From Prochlorococcus sp. AG-363-N16 (GTDB lineage Bacteria > Cyanobacteriota > Cyanobacteriia > PCC-6307 > Cyanobiaceae), in contig QCFW01000003.1 in assembly GCA_003280135.1 (NCBI GenBank), forward strand, positions 79,499-143,498: a DNA stretch of 64,000 nt. The letters run 5' to 3'. Below, in pieces: positions 37,239 to 46,722 of the stretch; position 1 is the first letter of the stretch; the number at the start of each line of letters is the position of its first letter. The notes beneath the pieces are model-generated. The model saw only the letters and a program-made list of their open reading frames with translations. It ran no database searches and was not told the DNA's origin. Made by a program: the position numbers and the translations under genes.

Positions 37239-38690
37239 TTAATTATTTAAAAGCCATTTGGTTATTTCTAATGTTGCCAGACAGTCATCTTTGTTATAGT
37301 TGAGTATTTTATTTAGACTTAATTCTTTTGCTTTGCTTGCTATTGATATGCTTTGATATTGTCTCCACCAAGACAATGCTTTCGCACCATCAACATTATC
37401 TTGACGCCAAGAAAAATCAAGCCATTTTGCTACCGTTTTTAGACTATAATTATTTAATGGCAGTATCCAATTATCTTTTATTCGCTTATGTATATCAATA
37501 AATCTTATCTTTAAACCGTTTATATACTCTTCTTTCTCTCTTTGCTCTCTTGCCATTTTTGATATTGAAGATAATTCGGTTTCTCCATAGTGAATAATAG
37601 GCCAATCTTTGTATAAATCTAACTGATCTTTTATCCTTATCCAGGTATCAGCTTCGGATGACTTTTGAAAGGATATTATGTCTATATATTTAATATTATT
37701 TATGTTTAGATTACCATCTTTTGATTTTGGTATACAAATAAATCCGTGAAGAAAGTCATGCTGAATATCAGGGTCTGACTCTATGTCGTAGATTAAAATT
37801 CCCTTCGCTTTTTCGATCTCAGGTAATACTTTATTATTTGTAATTCTTGATGGTTTATGGTTAATTTGGGCTTTAGCTTGGTTAATAAGTAAACTACTAA
37901 TAATTCCATGATCTTTTTTAAAAGATTCTAGTTTAAGATTTAAATCATCTGAATTATATGAGGCAAGCTGTTTAATATTTAAAATCCCTATTGAGTTGAG
38001 TAATTCTTTCCGCTTACCTCCAATCCCGCTGACTTCACTAATCTCACCTTTTTCCAAAGCTTCCTTGTTACAGTATTCTTTCCAAGAACAGACTACGCAT
38101 TTTTTCCTGTCAGAAACTATAGGAGGCATTTCAACAGTCTCGAGATCTCTTTTTAGCTTTCCTATTGACTCTTTGAGTTTATTTTTTAGGTTACTTGTTA
38201 TTAATAACTTATCTATTTCTAGTTTATTACTGACAAGCGAGATTGCTATTCCTTCTTTTACAGGAGAGCCTTGAAATTGCTCCAGTAGGTATGCCAACAT
38301 AGCTATTGAAAGTCTGTTTGCCCTAGTTAACTTTTTCCCTTGTCTGGCTATAACAGGTCTATATTTGAATTTTCCTAATCTGCTTTTACCATTGATTTTT
38401 TCTAGTAATAGTGGATGGGCTTCTAATGGATACCCTTCTTGCGAATTTCCTTTTAAACGGATTCCTATTACATTGCTAACTCCGTTTTGTGTAGCATTGA
38501 TACCTCGACCAACTTCTTTATTGCAATAAGCTAAAAAACTTTTGTATTGATGGTCTAGTTGCAAGCTTCTATGAGCTGACCATCTCCTGAATGCTTGAGA
38601 TTCAAATTTATCTAGCCAAGCTTTCCTTTTGCAGCGAATCCAACTAATTAATAAACGATCGGTGATTAATATTTTTTTTGGATTTATCAT
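37239..38690 (-). CDS. TM0106-type RecB-like nuclease with RNase H-like exonuclease domain
   Basis: 483 residues in three parts. The N-terminal RecB/Cas4-like region has C20 and the triplet C198, C201 and C207 (CVVCSWKEYC), the four-cysteine layout of an iron-sulfur nuclease. A helix-hairpin-helix-like stretch is at about 219-240. A C-terminal DEDD-like exonuclease domain has YDIESDPD (about 299-306), FIDIHKRI and YNKDDCLATLEITKW near the end. The classical PD-(D/E)xK residues are not obvious in the first part. TM0106-family proteins are known from cyanobacteria and thermophiles; the biological role is not established. No CRISPR genes are nearby. Confidence 0.75.
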   Translation of the reverse strand: MINPKKILITDRLLISWIRCKRKAWLDKFESQAFRRWSAHRSLQLDHQYKSFLAYCNKEVGRGINATQNGVSNVIGIRLKGNSQEGYPLEAHPLLLEKINGKSRLGKFKYRPVIARQGKKLTRANRLSIAMLAYLLEQFQGSPVKEGIAISLVSNKLEIDKLLITSNLKNKLKESIGKLKRDLETVEMPPIVSDRKKCVVCSWKEYCNKEALEKGEISEVSGIGGKRKELLNSIGILNIKQLASYNSDDLNLKLESFKKDHGIISSLLINQAKAQINHKPSRITNNKVLPEIEKAKGILIYDIESDPDIQHDFLHGFICIPKSKDGNLNINNIKYIDIISFQKSSEADTWIRIKDQLDLYKDWPIIHYGETELSSISKMAREQREKEEYINGLKIRFIDIHKRIKDNWILPLNNYSLKTVAKWLDFSWRQDNVDGAKALSWWRQYQSISIASKAKELSLNKILNYNKDDCLATLEITKWLLNN

Positions 38691-38990
38691 ACTTTGACTA
38701 TAGTCTGTTAATTCTGCCTTTCATTCAATTCAAGCCCTTATGTCTTGACTAATGAATTTTTATGTTATTGAAAGTGTTTAATATATATGAAATCATTAGA
38801 ACACTTGCTTTCATATATGATATCCTTATCTTATTAATCAAGTTGCTTTCTTTTATTATTTAGTCTTCAGAAGAGAAGAACATATTCTTAAACTTCACTA
38901 GATTTATAAAGTTTTGATTAGTTAACTTATAATTACTTTTAATAAAAATTTGATTACTCTTCCATTATAAAGATTAACCTAATTTTTATT
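38691..38990. other. AT-rich spacer of 300 bases with one hairpin
   Basis: Divergent region between the RecB-like nuclease (-) and the ITP pyrophosphatase (+), so it must contain both promoters. Very AT-rich with no tRNA or ORF. A 10-bp inverted repeat, ATATATGAAA and TTTCATATAT at 38783-38792 and 38809-38818 with a 16-base loop, is the only structure I see. No protein-coding trace comparable to the 14.2-15.1 kb region. Confidence 0.5.
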
Positions 38991-39602
38991 ATGTTAGAGG
39001 AAACTAGTAATTTTTCATCTTCATTAATTATAGCCAGCTCTAATCTTGGAAAAATTCAGGAGTTTAAGAAACTACTTTCTTTTCTACCTATAAATATTTT
39101 GTCACAACCTGAAGACTTAAATGTTATTGAAACGGGAAAAACATTTGCAGAAAATGCTCGTATTAAGGCTTTGTCTGTTGCAGGTTTGACAGGTGAAGTG
39201 TCCCTAGCCGATGATTCTGGATTAAGTGTTGAGGCTTTAGATGGTGCTCCTGGAATTTATTCTGCTAGGTATGCAGATACTGATTCAGAAAGAATCAAAA
39301 GATTGCTCAAAGAAATTCAGCCTTTTGAGAATAGAAATGCGGTATTTATAGCAGCACTTTGCCTGGCTTCAAGCGAGGGAAAGGTTCTCCTTGAAGTAGA
39401 AGGTAAATGTGAAGGTGTTATAGCAAATAAAGCAAGAGGTATTAATGGTTTTGGCTATGATCCTATTTTTGAAGTTCAATCCATTGGTTTGACTTTTGCA
39501 GAAATGACTAAACATCAGAAAGAAAAATTTAGTCATAGAGGTAAAGCAGTTAAAGCTTTATTACCAGGAATAAAGAAGATTTTTCGCAACTCTAAATATT
39601 AA
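38991..39602 (+). CDS. rdgB: Non-canonical purine NTP pyrophosphatase (ITPase, RdgB/HAM1)
   Basis: Hydrolyses ITP, dITP and XTP to keep them out of nucleic acids. 203 residues: IIASSNLGKIQEFKKLL (about 13-29), LADDSGLSVEALDGAPGIYSARYA (about 66-89), GFGYDPIF (about 153-160) and SHRGKA (about 183-188). All family landmarks are present. It starts within the divergent spacer and is convergent with the carotenoid-oxygenase gene. Confidence 0.95.
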   Translation: MLEETSNFSSSLIIASSNLGKIQEFKKLLSFLPINILSQPEDLNVIETGKTFAENARIKALSVAGLTGEVSLADDSGLSVEALDGAPGIYSARYADTDSERIKRLLKEIQPFENRNAVFIAALCLASSEGKVLLEVEGKCEGVIANKARGINGFGYDPIFEVQSIGLTFAEMTKHQKEKFSHRGKAVKALLPGIKKIFRNSKY

Positions 39603-39611
39603 TTATTTTCT

Positions 39612-41102
39612 TTAAGTTTTCTCAGCCCAACTACCATGTAAACCATGAGGAATCCCTATTGGAAGTTCTAAGATGGCTTCTTCATTTAGATTATTCGCAT
39701 TTAAAATTACCAAGTCACTTCCGTTTCTTTCCCCATTCCAGATTAATACTAAGACCCAACCATCATCTTCTATGTTCGAAGTTTTATTTGGAATCATTAT
39801 AGGTTCACTTACAAAGCCTCTTGGCGCAGCACTCCAGTAACAAGATTCTCCAGTAAGTAAATCTTGTTTCTTGACACATTGAAGGGGCGCATTTCCACTT
39901 TTTTGGAAACTAGTAGCCATCCAACTATATCGAGCAGCTAAGCCTTCTTTTAAAGGATTTACCATTGCAAACTCGCAACATTGCTCGCTTAATGTTTCTA
40001 ATTTATATGAATTTCTCTGTAAGTTAAGCCTACATCTTTTTAGTATTCCTTCCGGCAGATCATCAAAATTAATGTCTATGAAATTTTGATTTGGTTTTAT
40101 TGATGGGAAATCATTATAAAAAATACTTTCTATAACTACTTCATTAGAATCTTCCCATGCATTTAAATGATGAAAAACAAAACCCTCGGGCGCATCGAAT
40201 ACTCTTGCTGGTTCTTTCGCATACTTACCAGACTCTCTTGGGATAAATAAGAATTTTGGGTTACCTTTTGGATTTGAAGATATACATTGAGCAGCACCTT
40301 TTTGCCCTAGAATAAAAGGTATTGGATTGAATCTGATTGCATTTTGTAGAAATATTGCCCAGTTTGGAGTGATTATAAAGTCGTGGAGAAAGGCAAAACC
40401 ATTAAAACTATCTTTTCTCTCATTAATTAGTTTTCCTGCATTATCTCCTGAAGTCGCAAACTCCATTAAACGGATAGTACTCTTTGGACCTGCATCCACT
40501 CCGTAAGTTACCATTCGAGGAATTGAGTGATGGCCAGGGTCAAAACGAGGATGTGCGCTGAATGCCTCACCTTTTTTAAGTACTTCGTTAAGATTCGATA
40601 TTCCAATAGTGCTTAAATTATCTGGATTTAGTACATACGGATTTGCTGCTTCCCATAGTGCAAGTAAATCGTTGCCAATTTTTATAACATTTGTATTGGC
40701 AATGTTTTTCAAGCGAATGTCAAATGCATTGGCTAGTACTCCACCTTCTTTTTGAGTCCCGAAAACTCCTCTGTAGAGAAATTTGTCAGCTTTTTCTTCT
40801 TCTTCCCATTCTTTGGTACGGACAAACTTATTAGTAAATTCAACTTCTCCATTGTCAAACTTCATTGCTGTAATCATTCCATCTCCATCAAAGGGATGAT
40901 GAACCCATTTGTTATTTCGTTCTATTCTGCCGGGACCATTTCTATAAAAGGTTCCTTTTAATTCATTAGGAACTTTCCCTTTTATAAGTTTTAATTTTGC
41001 ATTATTAAATTCTTTCTCAACATTGCAGTAAGCGCTAGCCCAGTCTTTTTTGTCGAAGATTGCTTGAATTGATGAAGGCTTAGAAGGTATAGAGTATTTC
41101 AT
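39612..41102 (-). CDS. Carotenoid cleavage oxygenase family protein (RPE65/CCD type)
   Basis: 496-residue seven-bladed propeller enzyme that cleaves conjugated double bonds in carotenoids or related stilbenes. The four iron-binding histidines are placed as expected: H184 (SAHPRFD), H240 (FLHDFII), H311 or H312 (FHHLNAWED) and H486 or H489 (PHGLHGSW). The N-terminal FYRNGPGRIERNNKWVHHPF (about 52-71) with FDGDGMI is typical. The substrate cannot be told from sequence; apocarotenal and full-length carotenoid oxygenases share these sites. A short non-hydrophobic start argues for a cytosolic or thylakoid-peripheral location. Confidence 0.9.
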   Translation of the reverse strand: MKYSIPSKPSSIQAIFDKKDWASAYCNVEKEFNNAKLKLIKGKVPNELKGTFYRNGPGRIERNNKWVHHPFDGDGMITAMKFDNGEVEFTNKFVRTKEWEEEEKADKFLYRGVFGTQKEGGVLANAFDIRLKNIANTNVIKIGNDLLALWEAANPYVLNPDNLSTIGISNLNEVLKKGEAFSAHPRFDPGHHSIPRMVTYGVDAGPKSTIRLMEFATSGDNAGKLINERKDSFNGFAFLHDFIITPNWAIFLQNAIRFNPIPFILGQKGAAQCISSNPKGNPKFLFIPRESGKYAKEPARVFDAPEGFVFHHLNAWEDSNEVVIESIFYNDFPSIKPNQNFIDINFDDLPEGILKRCRLNLQRNSYKLETLSEQCCEFAMVNPLKEGLAARYSWMATSFQKSGNAPLQCVKKQDLLTGESCYWSAAPRGFVSEPIMIPNKTSNIEDDGWVLVLIWNGERNGSDLVILNANNLNEEAILELPIGIPHGLHGSWAEKT

Positions 41103-41186
41103 GAATTTTGCTTAAGTACTAATTCGTCTAATACTCGCTAACTGAACTTAAAAACGCGAGTTTTTAGTTTTAGTAATTATATAGGG

Positions 41187-41804
41187 TTAGTTTTTCTTTC
41201 CAGCTTGTTCAAGAACTCCTTTGCTGCTTGGGATCTGTCCAGCTCTTCTTGGATCCAATTCAGTTGCCATTCTTAGAGCCCTAGCAAATGCTTTGAAACA
41301 TGCTTCAACAATATGATGAGAATTTGTTCCTTCTACTTGATGAATATGCAATGTAAGGCCACTATTATTGACAACAGCTATAAAAAATTCTTTTACTAAT
41401 TCAGTGTCATAAGTACCAATTCTTTGTGCAGGAATGTCTAGCTTATACGTTAGGTGAGGGCGACCAGAGCAATCCATTACAACACGTACTAATGCTTCAT
41501 CCAAAGGTGCTAGAAAGTGCCCAAAACGATTAATTCCACTTCTATCTCCTAAAGCTTTTGATATTGCTTGACCAAGAGCAATGCCAACATCTTCATTTGT
41601 ATGGTGATCATCAATATGAGTATCGCCTTTTGCAATTACTTCTATATCAAATAGTCCATGGCTTGATAATTGATGCAGCATATGATCAAGAAAGGCAACT
41701 CCTGAAGATATTTTGCATTTGCCAGAGCCATCTAGGTTAATGCGAACTGAAACATTTGTTTCCTTCGTAACCCGATTAACTTCTCCTTGTCGTTTATATG
41801 TCAT
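41187..41804 (-). CDS. hisB: Imidazoleglycerol-phosphate dehydratase
   Basis: Sixth step of histidine synthesis. 205 residues, monofunctional form without the HisB phosphatase half. Metal-binding histidine clusters are visible: [14 protein letters not shown] (about 40-53), [16 protein letters not shown] (about 66-81) and [16 protein letters not shown] (about 162-177). The C-terminal [15 protein letters not shown] is usual. fabI lies 35 bases upstream on the same strand. Confidence 0.97.
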   Translation of the reverse strand: MTYKRQGEVNRVTKETNVSVRINLDGSGKCKISSGVAFLDHMLHQLSSHGLFDIEVIAKGDTHIDDHHTNEDVGIALGQAISKALGDRSGINRFGHFLAPLDEALVRVVMDCSGRPHLTYKLDIPAQRIGTYDTELVKEFFIAVVNNSGLTLHIHQVEGTNSHHIVEACFKAFARALRMATELDPRRAGQIPSSKGVLEQAGKKN

Positions 41805-41839
41805 AACCCATTTGAACCAGAGGTTGATTAAAAGTCAAA

Positions 41840-42622
41840 TTACATGCCATTAATGCAATAACCAGCATCTACATAGATAGTCTGGCCGGAAATTCCACTA
41901 GAGAGGTTACTTAAGAGGAAAGCTGCTGTATTGCCTACTTCAGTTTGGGTAACTGTTCTTCTTAGGGGTGCTTTTTCTTCAACATTATGAATCATGTCAA
42001 GAATGCCTCCAATAGCTGAACTCGCAAGAGTCCTAATGGGTCCAGCACTAATTGCATTTACTCTTACTTGTTTTTCTGGGCCAAGTTCAGCAGATAGATA
42101 TCGCACTGAAGCTTCAAGAGCGGCTTTTGCTACGCCCATTACGTTGTAATTGGGGATTGCCCTTTCTGCTCCGAGATATGTAAGAGTCACAACCCCAGCA
42201 TTTTTGCTAAAAAGAGGCTTGGCATATTTGCATAACGGTGCGAGTGAGAATGCACTTATTTCAAGAGCTCTAGCGAAACCCTCTGAAGTTGTTGCACTGT
42301 AATCTCCAATTAATTCTTCTTTGCCAGCAAATGCAAGGCAATGAACAAGGCCATCAAGTTCTCCCCATTGATTTTTAACAGCTGAAAACACTTCTTCTAT
42401 TTGATTATTGTCTTGAACATTTAAAGGTAGAAATAAACTTGGTTTTAGTGGTGAAGTGAGATCTCTAACTTTTCCTTCAAACCTTCCTTTGTCGTCTGGA
42501 AGGTATGTAATACCAAGTTCTGCTCCTGCCGCAGATAACTGTTGAGCGATACCCCATGCAATAGATCGGTTGTTCGCTATTCCAGTAACAAGGATTTTTT
42601 TGCCGCTTAGATCTAAAAGCAT
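41840..42622 (-). CDS. fabI: Enoyl-[acyl-carrier-protein] reductase (NADH)
   Basis: Reduces trans-2-enoyl-ACP in each fatty-acid elongation cycle. 260 residues, short-chain dehydrogenase fold. GIANNRSIAWGIAQ (about 14-27) forms the NAD site, and the catalytic Tyr159 and Lys166 are in NYNVMGVAKAALE, matching E. coli Y156 and K163. SAGPIRTLASSAIGG completes the substrate loop. The gene order fabI-hisB on the minus strand suggests a shared transcript. Confidence 0.97.
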   Translation of the reverse strand: MLLDLSGKKILVTGIANNRSIAWGIAQQLSAAGAELGITYLPDDKGRFEGKVRDLTSPLKPSLFLPLNVQDNNQIEEVFSAVKNQWGELDGLVHCLAFAGKEELIGDYSATTSEGFARALEISAFSLAPLCKYAKPLFSKNAGVVTLTYLGAERAIPNYNVMGVAKAALEASVRYLSAELGPEKQVRVNAISAGPIRTLASSAIGGILDMIHNVEEKAPLRRTVTQTEVGNTAAFLLSNLSSGISGQTIYVDAGYCINGM

Positions 42623-42730
42623 CTTTTCTTGAATTTTGAAAATTGATTATAATTCTCCCTTATTAAGGGGCATCATTTGCATTCTCTAGTCCAGTATTTT
42701 TAAAAGAATCACACTAGTGTTAATTAATTT

Positions 42731-43348
42731 ATGACTAAAACTGCATCTACAATGCTGCCTTTGGGAGTGTCATTACCATATTTTAATCTGCCAGTTATTA
42801 ATGCAGAGTCATTGGAAAGTGAGAACAATTATTTAGGTCAGACCTCTATAAGAGTGACTTCTAAGGAATTTAAAAATAAACCTCTTTTGCTAATGGTTAT
42901 TTGTGCACATTGTCCATTTGTAAAGCATGTAGAAAAAGAAATAACGAATCTCCAAAATGATTATTTAAATTTGATTGAATTATTAGCAATATCAAGTAAT
43001 AGCTTAAAAACTCACCCTCAGGATAATCCTCAAAACCTTTCTAATCAGGCAAAACAGAATTCTTGGTTTTTTCCCTATGCCTTTGATGAGGATCAGTCTT
43101 TAGCTAAAGCTTTAAATGCTGCCTGCACTCCTGATTTTTTTCTGTTTGCGCCTTCTTCAAAGGAAGAACAGCTATTAGTTTATCGAGGTCAATTAGATGA
43201 CAGTAGGCCAGGTAATGATCTTTTAGTAACTGGTAGGGATATTAGAAATGCAATAGATGCACTCTTAAAGTTTCAACCTATTTCTTCAGTACAAAAACCT
43301 TCTATTGGTTGCAATATAAAATGGCATCCAGGCGAAGAGCCTAGTTGA
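42731..43348 (+). CDS. Thioredoxin-fold redoxin with CxxC site
   Basis: 205 residues. The AhpC/TSA-like thioredoxin fold has its redox motif as C58-A-H-C61 in VICAHCPFVKH. The N-terminal part (LPLGVSLPYFNLPVIN) and the later GQLDDSRPGN (about 157-166) fit the family I recall from cyanobacteria and proteobacteria (redoxin-domain proteins next to membrane genes). It could be a peroxiredoxin-like reductase or a disulfide reductase; the catalytic partner is not evident. Divergent from fabI with 108 bases between the starts. Confidence 0.78.
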   Translation: MTKTASTMLPLGVSLPYFNLPVINAESLESENNYLGQTSIRVTSKEFKNKPLLLMVICAHCPFVKHVEKEITNLQNDYLNLIELLAISSNSLKTHPQDNPQNLSNQAKQNSWFFPYAFDEDQSLAKALNAACTPDFFLFAPSSKEEQLLVYRGQLDDSRPGNDLLVTGRDIRNAIDALLKFQPISSVQKPSIGCNIKWHPGEEPS

Positions 43349-43408
43349 GTTGCTTGAGTTCTAAATTATTTTTTGAAGTGAGCTACTTAAAGCTTTAAGG
43401 TGACTTTT

Positions 43409-44608
43409 ATGCAAGTACCACCCTTTAGCCTAGAAAAGCAATTGTCTAATCTTGGACAAGAAATTAACTTGGCTGTCTCAAGAACTCTTCAGAGTGGGCA
43501 ATATATTGGAGGAGAGGAAGTTAAATCTTTTGAAAGAGCTTTTGCAGAAAGTGTTTGTGTGCCTTATGCAGTATCCTGCAATAGTGGTACAGATGCTTTA
43601 ATTCTTGCATTAAGAGCTTTAGATATTGGCCCTGGCGATGAGGTTATAACTGTTTCTTTTAGTTTTTTTGCTACTGCTGAAGCTATAAGTAATGTTGGTG
43701 CAACACCAGTGTTTGTAGATGTTGACTTTGATACTTTTTTGATAGATCACAAGTTAATTAAAGAAGCCATAACACCTTTTACTAAAGCAATTCTTCCAGT
43801 CCATTTGTTTGGAAGTCCTGTTGATATGACAGCAATAACAGCTATTGCTCAAGAGTATGGCTTGAAAGTTATTGAGGACTGCGCTCAAGCGGCTGGGACT
43901 CTTTACAATAATCAGCCTGTAGGCAGCTTTGGTGATGTTGGATGTTTTAGCTTTTTCCCTACTAAAAATTTAGGTTCAGCAGGCGATGGTGGTGCAATTA
44001 CAACTCATGACTTTTCTATTGCAGAGCGCATTAGAGAACTTTCTGTTCATGGAATGCCAATGAGATATTTACATACTTCATTGGGCTATAACAGTAGATT
44101 AGATGCGGTACAGGCGTCTGTTTTAAATGTGAAATTACCTTATCTACCAAAATGGATTAATCAAAGAATTGAAATTGCTAGTAGATATATAGATTCTTTG
44201 AAAGAAATTCCTTTTCTGAAAATGCCTATAGTTGAAAATACTAATAATTCTCTCCATTCCTATAATCAATTTGTTGTTAAAGTAAATAAGGACTTCATAG
44301 ATGAAAGTCTTAGTAAAGATTTGAACCCATTGCCAAATAATATCCTTAGTAATTTACCAGATAGTAGAAGTCGAGACTGGTTGAAAAATAATTTATCCAA
44401 TAGAGGAGTTCACACTATTATTTATTACCCTATACCTATACATCTTCAACCGGCTTATCAGAATGATACTTTTGATATTCAATCATTAAAGAACTCAGAG
44501 AAACTTTCTAGTCAAGTACTTAGTCTCCCTATGTTTCCTGAATTAAGCATAGATATGCAAGATTATGTAATTCAAAATATTCGAGAACTGCTTTTAAATA
44601 TTAGTTAG
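43409..44608 (+). CDS. DegT/DnrJ/EryC1/StrS aminotransferase
   Basis: 399 residues from ATG 43409. A GTG at 43400 is also open, but AAGG at 43397-43400 sits at a good distance as a ribosome site for the ATG. A PLP-dependent sugar aminotransferase: SCNSGTDALILALRA (about 56-70), EDCAQAAG (about 157-164) and the PLP lysine K186 in FFPTKNLGS. It probably makes an amino sugar nucleotide for surface polysaccharide, but the substrate is not identifiable. It overlaps the photolyase gene by eight bases at the 3' ends. Confidence 0.88.
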   Translation: MQVPPFSLEKQLSNLGQEINLAVSRTLQSGQYIGGEEVKSFERAFAESVCVPYAVSCNSGTDALILALRALDIGPGDEVITVSFSFFATAEAISNVGATPVFVDVDFDTFLIDHKLIKEAITPFTKAILPVHLFGSPVDMTAITAIAQEYGLKVIEDCAQAAGTLYNNQPVGSFGDVGCFSFFPTKNLGSAGDGGAITTHDFSIAERIRELSVHGMPMRYLHTSLGYNSRLDAVQASVLNVKLPYLPKWINQRIEIASRYIDSLKEIPFLKMPIVENTNNSLHSYNQFVVKVNKDFIDESLSKDLNPLPNNILSNLPDSRSRDWLKNNLSNRGVHTIIYYPIPIHLQPAYQNDTFDIQSLKNSEKLSSQVLSLPMFPELSIDMQDYVIQNIRELLLNIS

Positions 44609-46100
44609 AAACCATGCTAATAAATTTTTTATATTTAGACTTAAACTTAGTAACTTGCCAGGAATGATTTATTATAGGCTTGGGATATTTTCCCCTTAAA
44701 GCATCATTAATTGAACCTGAAAGCAATTGCTTGCTTGGTATATGCTTTAATTCTGGGATCCATTTTTTGATGAATTTAGCATCTTGATCAAATCTTTCAG
44801 CTTGTCTATAAGGGTTGAATATACGTAATGGCTTTGTATCCATTCCTGAACTTGCGCACCATTGCCAACCGCCATTATTTGAGGCTAAATCACCATCAAC
44901 TAGATGTTTCATAAAGAAAATCTCTCCTAGCTGCCAATTAATAATTAAATCTTTTACAAGGAAAGAAGCTACAATCATTCTGCATCTGTTATGCATCCAC
45001 CCAATTTCTTTTAATTGTCTAATTGATGCATCAACTATTGGGACACCAGTTAATCCATTTTCCCAGCTTTGAAGAAAGATTTCATTATCTTCCCAGGGGA
45101 AATGGGACCATTTCTTTTTTAAGGGTCCTTTTGAAAGGCTAGGAAAGTGGAAAAGAGAATGCTGATAGAACTCCCTCCATATAAGTTCATTTTGCCAACT
45201 TTTAATAGATTTAATTTTTGAGAGATTCTTTGTAAAATAAGACGCTTTTTCCGCTCTTAGCCATAACTTTCTTATACTAATAGTACCTAAATTTATGGCT
45301 GCACTTAAAGAAGAAGTTCCATCCTGGAATGGCTTATCTTTATTATATTCATAATTATTTAGATAATTTTCACTTATGAATTTATTCAGTTGTATTTTTG
45401 CATTATCTTCTCCAGGCAAGCAAGGGCATAAATTATATTTTTGAAAATGATTTTTTTTTAATGAATTATTAATAAAATCATTGGCTTGAGTGTGCTCATC
45501 AGAAAAAATATTCTGATTACTTTTTACATATTTCAGAAACTTTTGCATGTAAGTGTTTTTTATATGTTCAAATTTTGTTTCATAGACTAGAATGTTTTTA
45601 GATTCTAAGCTTTTTAATAAATTATTTTTAAAAGGTGTATATATCTTATATGGTGTATCACTTTGAGTTTTAATTTGATCTGGAACTACTAAAGTTTGGT
45701 CCCAGCTTTTTACCACGTTCACCCCTATCTTTTTTAAATTGATTTCTACTTCTATATCCCTTTTTATTTCATAAGGCTCTATATTTATATTCCAAAAAAC
45801 TGTGTCTAATTTATTTACTTTAGCTAATTTTGGAATGATCAATAATGGATTTCCTTTTAGAATAATTAGATTACTTCCCCTCATCTTCCATTTTTCTTTT
45901 AGTTCTAATAGGCTTTTAATAAGAAACCATTCTTTAGCTGGCGAACAGGATTCATTTTTATCTGCAGAATTGATAATTTTCGGATCCAGAATATATAGAC
46001 CTATGACTAACTGATTGTTATCTAATGCTTTGCTAAGAGCAATATTGTCAATAATTCTTAAGTCTTTTCTATGCCAAAATAATCTCTTTGAAAATCCCAT
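44601..46100 (-). CDS. phr: DNA photolyase / cryptochrome family protein
   Basis: 499 residues. The N-terminal antenna domain (KRLFWHRKDLRIIDNIALSKAL, about 4-25) and a helical FAD/DNA-binding domain (about 270-490) are both present. The latter has GDLASNNGGWQWCASSGMD (about 408-426) followed by PLRIFNPYRQAERFDQDAKF. DNA-binding WMHNRCRMIVASFL is in place. The order favours a CPD photolyase. Light-driven repair of UV damage suits a surface-ocean phototroph. Its start and the nudix stop share position 46100. Confidence 0.93.
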   Translation of the reverse strand: MGFSKRLFWHRKDLRIIDNIALSKALDNNQLVIGLYILDPKIINSADKNESCSPAKEWFLIKSLLELKEKWKMRGSNLIILKGNPLLIIPKLAKVNKLDTVFWNINIEPYEIKRDIEVEINLKKIGVNVVKSWDQTLVVPDQIKTQSDTPYKIYTPFKNNLLKSLESKNILVYETKFEHIKNTYMQKFLKYVKSNQNIFSDEHTQANDFINNSLKKNHFQKYNLCPCLPGEDNAKIQLNKFISENYLNNYEYNKDKPFQDGTSSLSAAINLGTISIRKLWLRAEKASYFTKNLSKIKSIKSWQNELIWREFYQHSLFHFPSLSKGPLKKKWSHFPWEDNEIFLQSWENGLTGVPIVDASIRQLKEIGWMHNRCRMIVASFLVKDLIINWQLGEIFFMKHLVDGDLASNNGGWQWCASSGMDTKPLRIFNPYRQAERFDQDAKFIKKWIPELKHIPSKQLLSGSINDALRGKYPKPIINHSWQVTKFKSKYKKFISMVSN

Positions 46101-46663
46101 TAGAGATTCTTTAATAATTGCCTTGCTCTATGCCATGCTGTAATAGTTTTACCATCGAGAGCTTCATTACCTGAAGAAATGCATGCTTCTATTTCTTCAG
46201 GTTTCATTTCTAAAACTTCTATATCTTCATCTTCATCTCCTAAAGGTTTTGTTTTTAATTTCTTTAAATCTTGCGCTAAAAACATATGAATCTCTTCATC
46301 TGAATATCCGGGACAAGGAAGCATTATTCCCAAGGATTCCCATTTAAATGCCTTATAACCTGTTTCTTCTCCTAGTTCTCTTTGCATTGAGCTTAATGGA
46401 TCTTCATTTTCTTCAAGTGTACCTGCAGGAAATTCAAGTATTCTTCTCGAAACTGCGAATCTATATTGCCTAAGGAGAATCACATTCCCATTATCTTTTA
46501 TTGGAACTGCTAATGCTGCACCAGGATGCTTGATAATTCCAAATGTACCTTCAACACCAATAGGTAACTGAATACTATTGACTTCAAATCGAATTTTTTT
46601 TACATCAATAGATCTTTTATTTTCTATTAATTTTGGAGGTTCTTTTGAAGGTAATGGAGACAT
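46100..46663 (-). CDS. Nudix hydrolase, ADP-ribose-pyrophosphatase type
   Basis: 187 residues. The Nudix box is complete: G-x5-E-x7-REL-GEETGY, spanning about residues 80-102. A preceding beta-rich part (about 20-75) with LLRQYRFAVSRRILEFPAG resembles the ADP-ribose pyrophosphatase subfamily, which hydrolyses ADP-ribose or GDP-mannose. The substrate is not set by the sequence. Between folK and phr on one strand. Confidence 0.87.
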   Translation of the reverse strand: MSPLPSKEPPKLIENKRSIDVKKIRFEVNSIQLPIGVEGTFGIIKHPGAALAVPIKDNGNVILLRQYRFAVSRRILEFPAGTLEENEDPLSSMQRELGEETGYKAFKWESLGIMLPCPGYSDEEIHMFLAQDLKKLKTKPLGDEDEDIEVLEMKPEEIEACISSGNEALDGKTITAWHRARQLLKNL

Positions 46664-46722
46664 TGAAAAGAAAAAATCATGTTTGATATTAGGAGTATAT
46701 TTGTAAAATATTTCAATTGGTT

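Noticed and set aside
37239..38690. Cas4-like nuclease as evidence for a CRISPR system
   Set aside because: No repeats, no other cas gene and a fused exonuclease domain point to the TM0106 family instead.
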